A DNA stretch of 7,661 nt, taken from positions 1 through 7,661 of the forward strand of contig CAMGFF010000099.1 of assembly GCA_946055125.1 (NCBI GenBank). Direction: 5' to 3'. How positions within the stretch are numbered: position 1 is the first letter of the stretch; every line of letters starts with the position of its first letter. The notes under the pieces are model-generated. The model saw only the letters and a program-made list of their open reading frames with translations, was not told where the DNA came from and made no database searches. The DNA is from an uncultured Prevotellaceae bacterium (GTDB lineage: Bacteria > Bacteroidota > Bacteroidia > Bacteroidales > Muribaculaceae). Below are positions 5,536-7,661 of this stretch, piece after piece. The position numbers and the translations under genes were made by a program.

Positions 5536-6609
5536 ATGGAAGATCTACAACCAATCATCTTACCCGGCGTCAGCACGCAGAAGCCAATGATTATAGCCGG
5601 TCCCTGCAGCGCCGAGACCGAGGAGCAAGTGCTCACCACCGCCCGTCAGCTCGCCGCTCACGGCATCAAGATATTCCGTGCCGGTATTTGGAAGCCCCGT
5701 ACCAAGCCGGGGGGCTTCGAGGGAATCGGTGTTGAGGGACTTGAGTGGCTCAAGAAAGTGAAGGCCGAGACCGGAATGTATGTTGCCACCGAAGTCGCCA
5801 CCAAGGCTCATGTGGAGGCCGCCGTGGCCGCCGGTGTCGACATCCTCTGGATTGGTGCCCGCACCTCGGCCAACCCCTTTGCCATGCAGGAGATTGCCGA
5901 CGCTCTCGTGGGAATCGACGCTATAGTGCTCGTGAAGAACCCCGTGAACCCCGACCTCGAGCTGTGGATTGGCGCCATGCAGCGCATCTACAATGCCGGT
6001 GTTCGCCGCCTCGGCGCTATTCACCGCGGCTTCAGCTCCTATGGAAAGCACCTCTACCGCAACCTGCCCCAGTGGCACATTCCCATGGAGCTGGGCCGGC
6101 GCATTCCCAACCTCCCAATATTCTGCGACCCATCACACATTGGCGGAAAGCGCGAGCTGGTGGCCCCGCTCGCCCAGCAGGCTGTGGATATGGGATTTGA
6201 GGGCCTTATCATCGAGTCGCACTGCGACCCCGACTGCGCATGGAGCGACAAGAGCCAACAGGTTACGCCCGATGTGCTCAATTATATCCTCAACATGCTC
6301 GTGCACCGCGACACCAAGCAGACTACCGAGAACCTCAACATTCTGCGACAGCAAATCGACCAAATCGACAATGAGCTCATCGAAGTGCTCAACAAGCGCA
6401 TGCGCATCTCTCGCGAGATTGGCCAGTACAAAAAAGAGCACAGCATGCAGATTGTGCAGATTGGCCGCTACGACGACATCATCAAGTCGCGCGTGAAGCT
6501 CGCCGAGGAAATGGGCATGAGCCCCGACTTCATGAAGGATGTGCTCGTGGCTATCCACGACGAGTCGGTGCGCCAGCAGGTTCAAGTGTTTAACGACCGC
6601 ACTCACTAA
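5536..6609 (+). CDS. Bifunctional 3-deoxy-7-phosphoheptulonate (DAHP) synthase / chorismate mutase
   Basis: This is a 357-residue fusion. The N-terminal domain (about 1-258) is a KDO8P-synthase-like (type I beta) DAHP synthase that condenses phosphoenolpyruvate and erythrose-4-phosphate at the entry to the shikimate pathway. Its motifs are AGPCSAE (21-27), KPRTKPGGFEG (53-63), IGARTSANP (106-114), VLVKNPVNPD (131-140), CDPSHIGGKR (197-206) and HCDPDCAWSDKSQQ (229-242). The C-terminal domain (about 264-352) is an AroQ-type chorismate mutase. By alignment to the E. coli enzyme, R271, R288, K299, R311 and Q348 match R11, R28, K39, R51 and Q88. The E52 position is Tyr312 and D48 is Gln308. In related fusions (e.g. 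Prevotella nigrescens) the two domains depend on each other and prephenate inhibits, so the same is likely here. The start is ATG 5536; the frame reaches back to a TTG at 5461, but that overlaps the previous gene. There is a 46-nt gap after the aminotransferase. Confidence 0.94.
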   Translation: MEDLQPIILPGVSTQKPMIIAGPCSAETEEQVLTTARQLAAHGIKIFRAGIWKPRTKPGGFEGIGVEGLEWLKKVKAETGMYVATEVATKAHVEAAVAAGVDILWIGARTSANPFAMQEIADALVGIDAIVLVKNPVNPDLELWIGAMQRIYNAGVRRLGAIHRGFSSYGKHLYRNLPQWHIPMELGRRIPNLPIFCDPSHIGGKRELVAPLAQQAVDMGFEGLIIESHCDPDCAWSDKSQQVTPDVLNYILNMLVHRDTKQTTENLNILRQQIDQIDNELIEVLNKRMRISREIGQYKKEHSMQIVQIGRYDDIIKSRVKLAEEMGMSPDFMKDVLVAIHDESVRQQVQVFNDRTH

Positions 6610-6623
6610 AGCCATAACCCACT

Positions 6624-7397
6624 ATGAGAATCCTTATTCTTGGTGCCGGCAAGATGGGCTCGTTCTTCAGCGACGTGCTCAGCTTCGAGCACGAGGTGGC
6701 TGTGTTCGACGTCGACAAGGAGCGGCTGCGCTTCACTTTCAACGCCCTGCGCTTCACCTCCTACGACGAGATTACACAGTTCAACCCCGAGCTGCTCATC
6801 AATGCCGCCACGGTGAAATACACCATCGAGGCCTTCAACAAGGTGATGCCCTACCTCTCCCCCACCTGCATTCTCTCCGATATAGCCTCGGTGAAGACGG
6901 GGCTGCCCGAGTTCTACAAGGACTGCGGGCATCCCTTCGTGAGCACTCACCCCATGTTTGGACCCACTTTCGCCTCCCTGAGCAACCTCTCAAGCGAGAA
7001 TGCTATCATCATCTCCGAGAGCGACCACCTCGGCAAGGTGTTCTTCCGCGACCTCTACAATGGGCTGCACCTCAACGTGTGCGAGTACACCTTTGAGCAG
7101 CACGACGAAACCATCGCCTTCTCACTCTCAATCCCATTTGCCAGCACACTCGTCTTTGGCAGCGTGATGAAGCACCAGGAGGCCCCGGGAACCACCTTCA
7201 AGCGGCACATGGCCATTGCCCGCGGACTGATGTCGGAAGACGACTTCCTCCTCCAGGAAATCCTCTTCAACCCTCACACCCCCGAGCAGCTCGACAAAAT
7301 CATCGGTCGCCTCTCCACGCTACGCGAGATTGTCGCCACCCGCGACGCCGCCCGAATGAAGTCGTTCCTCGACGAAGTGCGCTCCAACCTCAAGTAG
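6624..7397 (+). CDS. tyrA: Prephenate dehydrogenase
   Basis: This enzyme oxidatively decarboxylates prephenate to 4-hydroxyphenylpyruvate, the branch to tyrosine (257 residues, cytosolic). The Rossmann domain opens with ILILGAGKMG (G7, G9, G12), and the acidic residue D29 in VFDVD at the end of the second strand favours NAD over NADP. DIASVK (86-91) and STHPMFGPT (107-115) follow; H109 corresponds to the catalytic histidine of characterised dehydrogenases such as the Aquifex enzyme. The second, helical domain starts around 155 with EQHDETIAFSLSIPFA and contains TFKRHMAIARG (191-201), where R194 is a candidate prephenate-binding arginine. It has no chorismate mutase fusion (mutase is on the DAHP synthase here) and no C-terminal ACT domain, so it is a short form; feedback control would have to be elsewhere, as in the fusion or the attenuator. 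It is the last gene of the operon, 14 nt after the previous stop. Confidence 0.92.
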   Translation: MRILILGAGKMGSFFSDVLSFEHEVAVFDVDKERLRFTFNALRFTSYDEITQFNPELLINAATVKYTIEAFNKVMPYLSPTCILSDIASVKTGLPEFYKDCGHPFVSTHPMFGPTFASLSNLSSENAIIISESDHLGKVFFRDLYNGLHLNVCEYTFEQHDETIAFSLSIPFASTLVFGSVMKHQEAPGTTFKRHMAIARGLMSEDDFLLQEILFNPHTPEQLDKIIGRLSTLREIVATRDAARMKSFLDEVRSNLK

Positions 7398-7449
7398 CCC
7401 CACTGCCATTCTCCCCACGCAAGAGGTTACATCCACCCCACAGCATAAA

Positions 7450-7504
7450 AAAGGGTGTATCAAAATATCACATCATGATGAATTTTGATACACCCTTTCT
7501 ATTT
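7450..7504 (+). terminator. Strong terminator at the end of the aromatic operon
   Basis: AAAGGGTGTATCAAAAT (7450-7466) and ATTTTGATACACCCTTT (7482-7498) form a perfect 17-bp stem with a 15-nt loop. A short T-rich tract (TCTATTT) follows, and an A-run precedes it, so it could work in both directions. It lies 52 nt after the prephenate dehydrogenase stop. Confidence 0.88.
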
Positions 7505-7538
7505 CCGGCTCCTGCCCTCCACATAGCGCCACCCAACC

Positions 7539-7629
7539 CATTCGTTCATAAAAGTGTGATTTTCCGTCCATCATTCGTTCATAAAAGTGTGATTTTTCAC
7601 CCAACATTCATTCATAAAAGTGCGATTTT
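7539..7629 (+). repeat. Three tandem copies of a 25-nt repeat, 33-nt period
   Basis: The copies lie at 7539-7563, 7572-7596 and 7605-7629, exactly 33 nt apart, with 8-nt unrelated spacers. Each starts CATTC(G/A)TTCATAAAAGTG and ends GATTTT; copies 1 and 2 are identical and copy 3 differs at two positions (G to A, T to C). The array stops directly at the -33 element of the promoter at 7630-7660. The even period and position suggest regulator-binding sites stacked on one face of the helix, or a lineage-specific promoter-associated repeat. No CRISPR or transposon features are seen. Confidence 0.85.
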
Positions 7630-7660
7630 TTTGTTATTTCATTAATAATAAGTATATTTG
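7630..7660 (+). promoter_or_regulatory. Outward-facing promoter at the right edge
   Basis: TTTG at 7630-7633 and TATATTTG at 7653-7660 are 19 nt apart and match the Bacteroides -33/-7 consensus exactly. The promoter points rightwards out of the window, so its gene is not visible. The tandem repeats end at the base before its -33 box, so they sit where an activator or repressor would bind. Confidence 0.8.
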
Positions 7661-7661
7661 C

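Noticed and set aside
5560..6078. 172-codon antisense frame (and similar antisense frames at 3434-3787 and 6133-6615)
   Set aside because: They mirror strongly coding sense genes; Gly/His/Val-rich composition typical of the complement of GC-biased codons, with no domains.
7539..7629. Short CRISPR array
   Set aside because: Spacers are only 8 nt, the repeats end in a T-run at a promoter, and no cas gene is present.

Overview
The window looks like a chromosomal segment from a Bacteroidota (order Bacteroidales) genome. The evidence is three promoters of the Bacteroides type (a TTTG or TTG element about 19-20 nt upstream of TAnnTTTG), an almost complete lack of Shine-Dalgarno sequences, a C-terminal chorismate mutase fusion on a KDO8P-synthase-like DAHP synthase, and the overall style of the proteins. 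Most genes are fairly GC-rich with C/G-ending codons, which would fit a Muribaculaceae- or Prevotellaceae-like genome, but I cannot place it more finely. All genes are on the + strand.

Positions 1-1594: a possibly 5'-truncated, AT-rich gene that reads like the C-terminal part of a type II restriction endonuclease, then two tightly packed membrane protein genes (a DUF486/DMT-family protein and a YcxB-like two-TM protein).

Positions 1595-3166: a promoter and about 120-nt leader precede an ECF-like sigma-70 family factor. Next comes a 52-codon small gene (2567-2725) in an otherwise gene-poor stretch, flanked by two inverted repeats, and then a small Big2-like lipoprotein.

Positions 3167-7504: an aromatic amino acid operon. 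A promoter at 3240-3270 drives a very short transcript head encoding a 21-residue leader peptide (3281-3346) that contains YYFSFYFYF. An intrinsic terminator (3397-3436) follows, and its 5' arm can instead pair with a segment starting 3 nt after the leader stop codon. This is the layout of a ribosome-mediated Phe/Tyr attenuator. Downstream lie prephenate dehydratase, a PLP aminotransferase, a DAHP synthase-chorismate mutase fusion and prephenate dehydrogenase. Together they provide entry into the shikimate pathway, chorismate to prephenate, and both branches to Phe and Tyr. A 17-bp-stem terminator closes the operon.

Positions 7505-7661: three tandem 33-bp-period repeats run directly into a well-formed promoter facing out of the window's right edge, so they probably regulate or mark the next gene.

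The most interesting signals are the Phe/Tyr attenuator with its leader peptide, the unannotated 52-aa protein, and the promoter-abutting repeat array.
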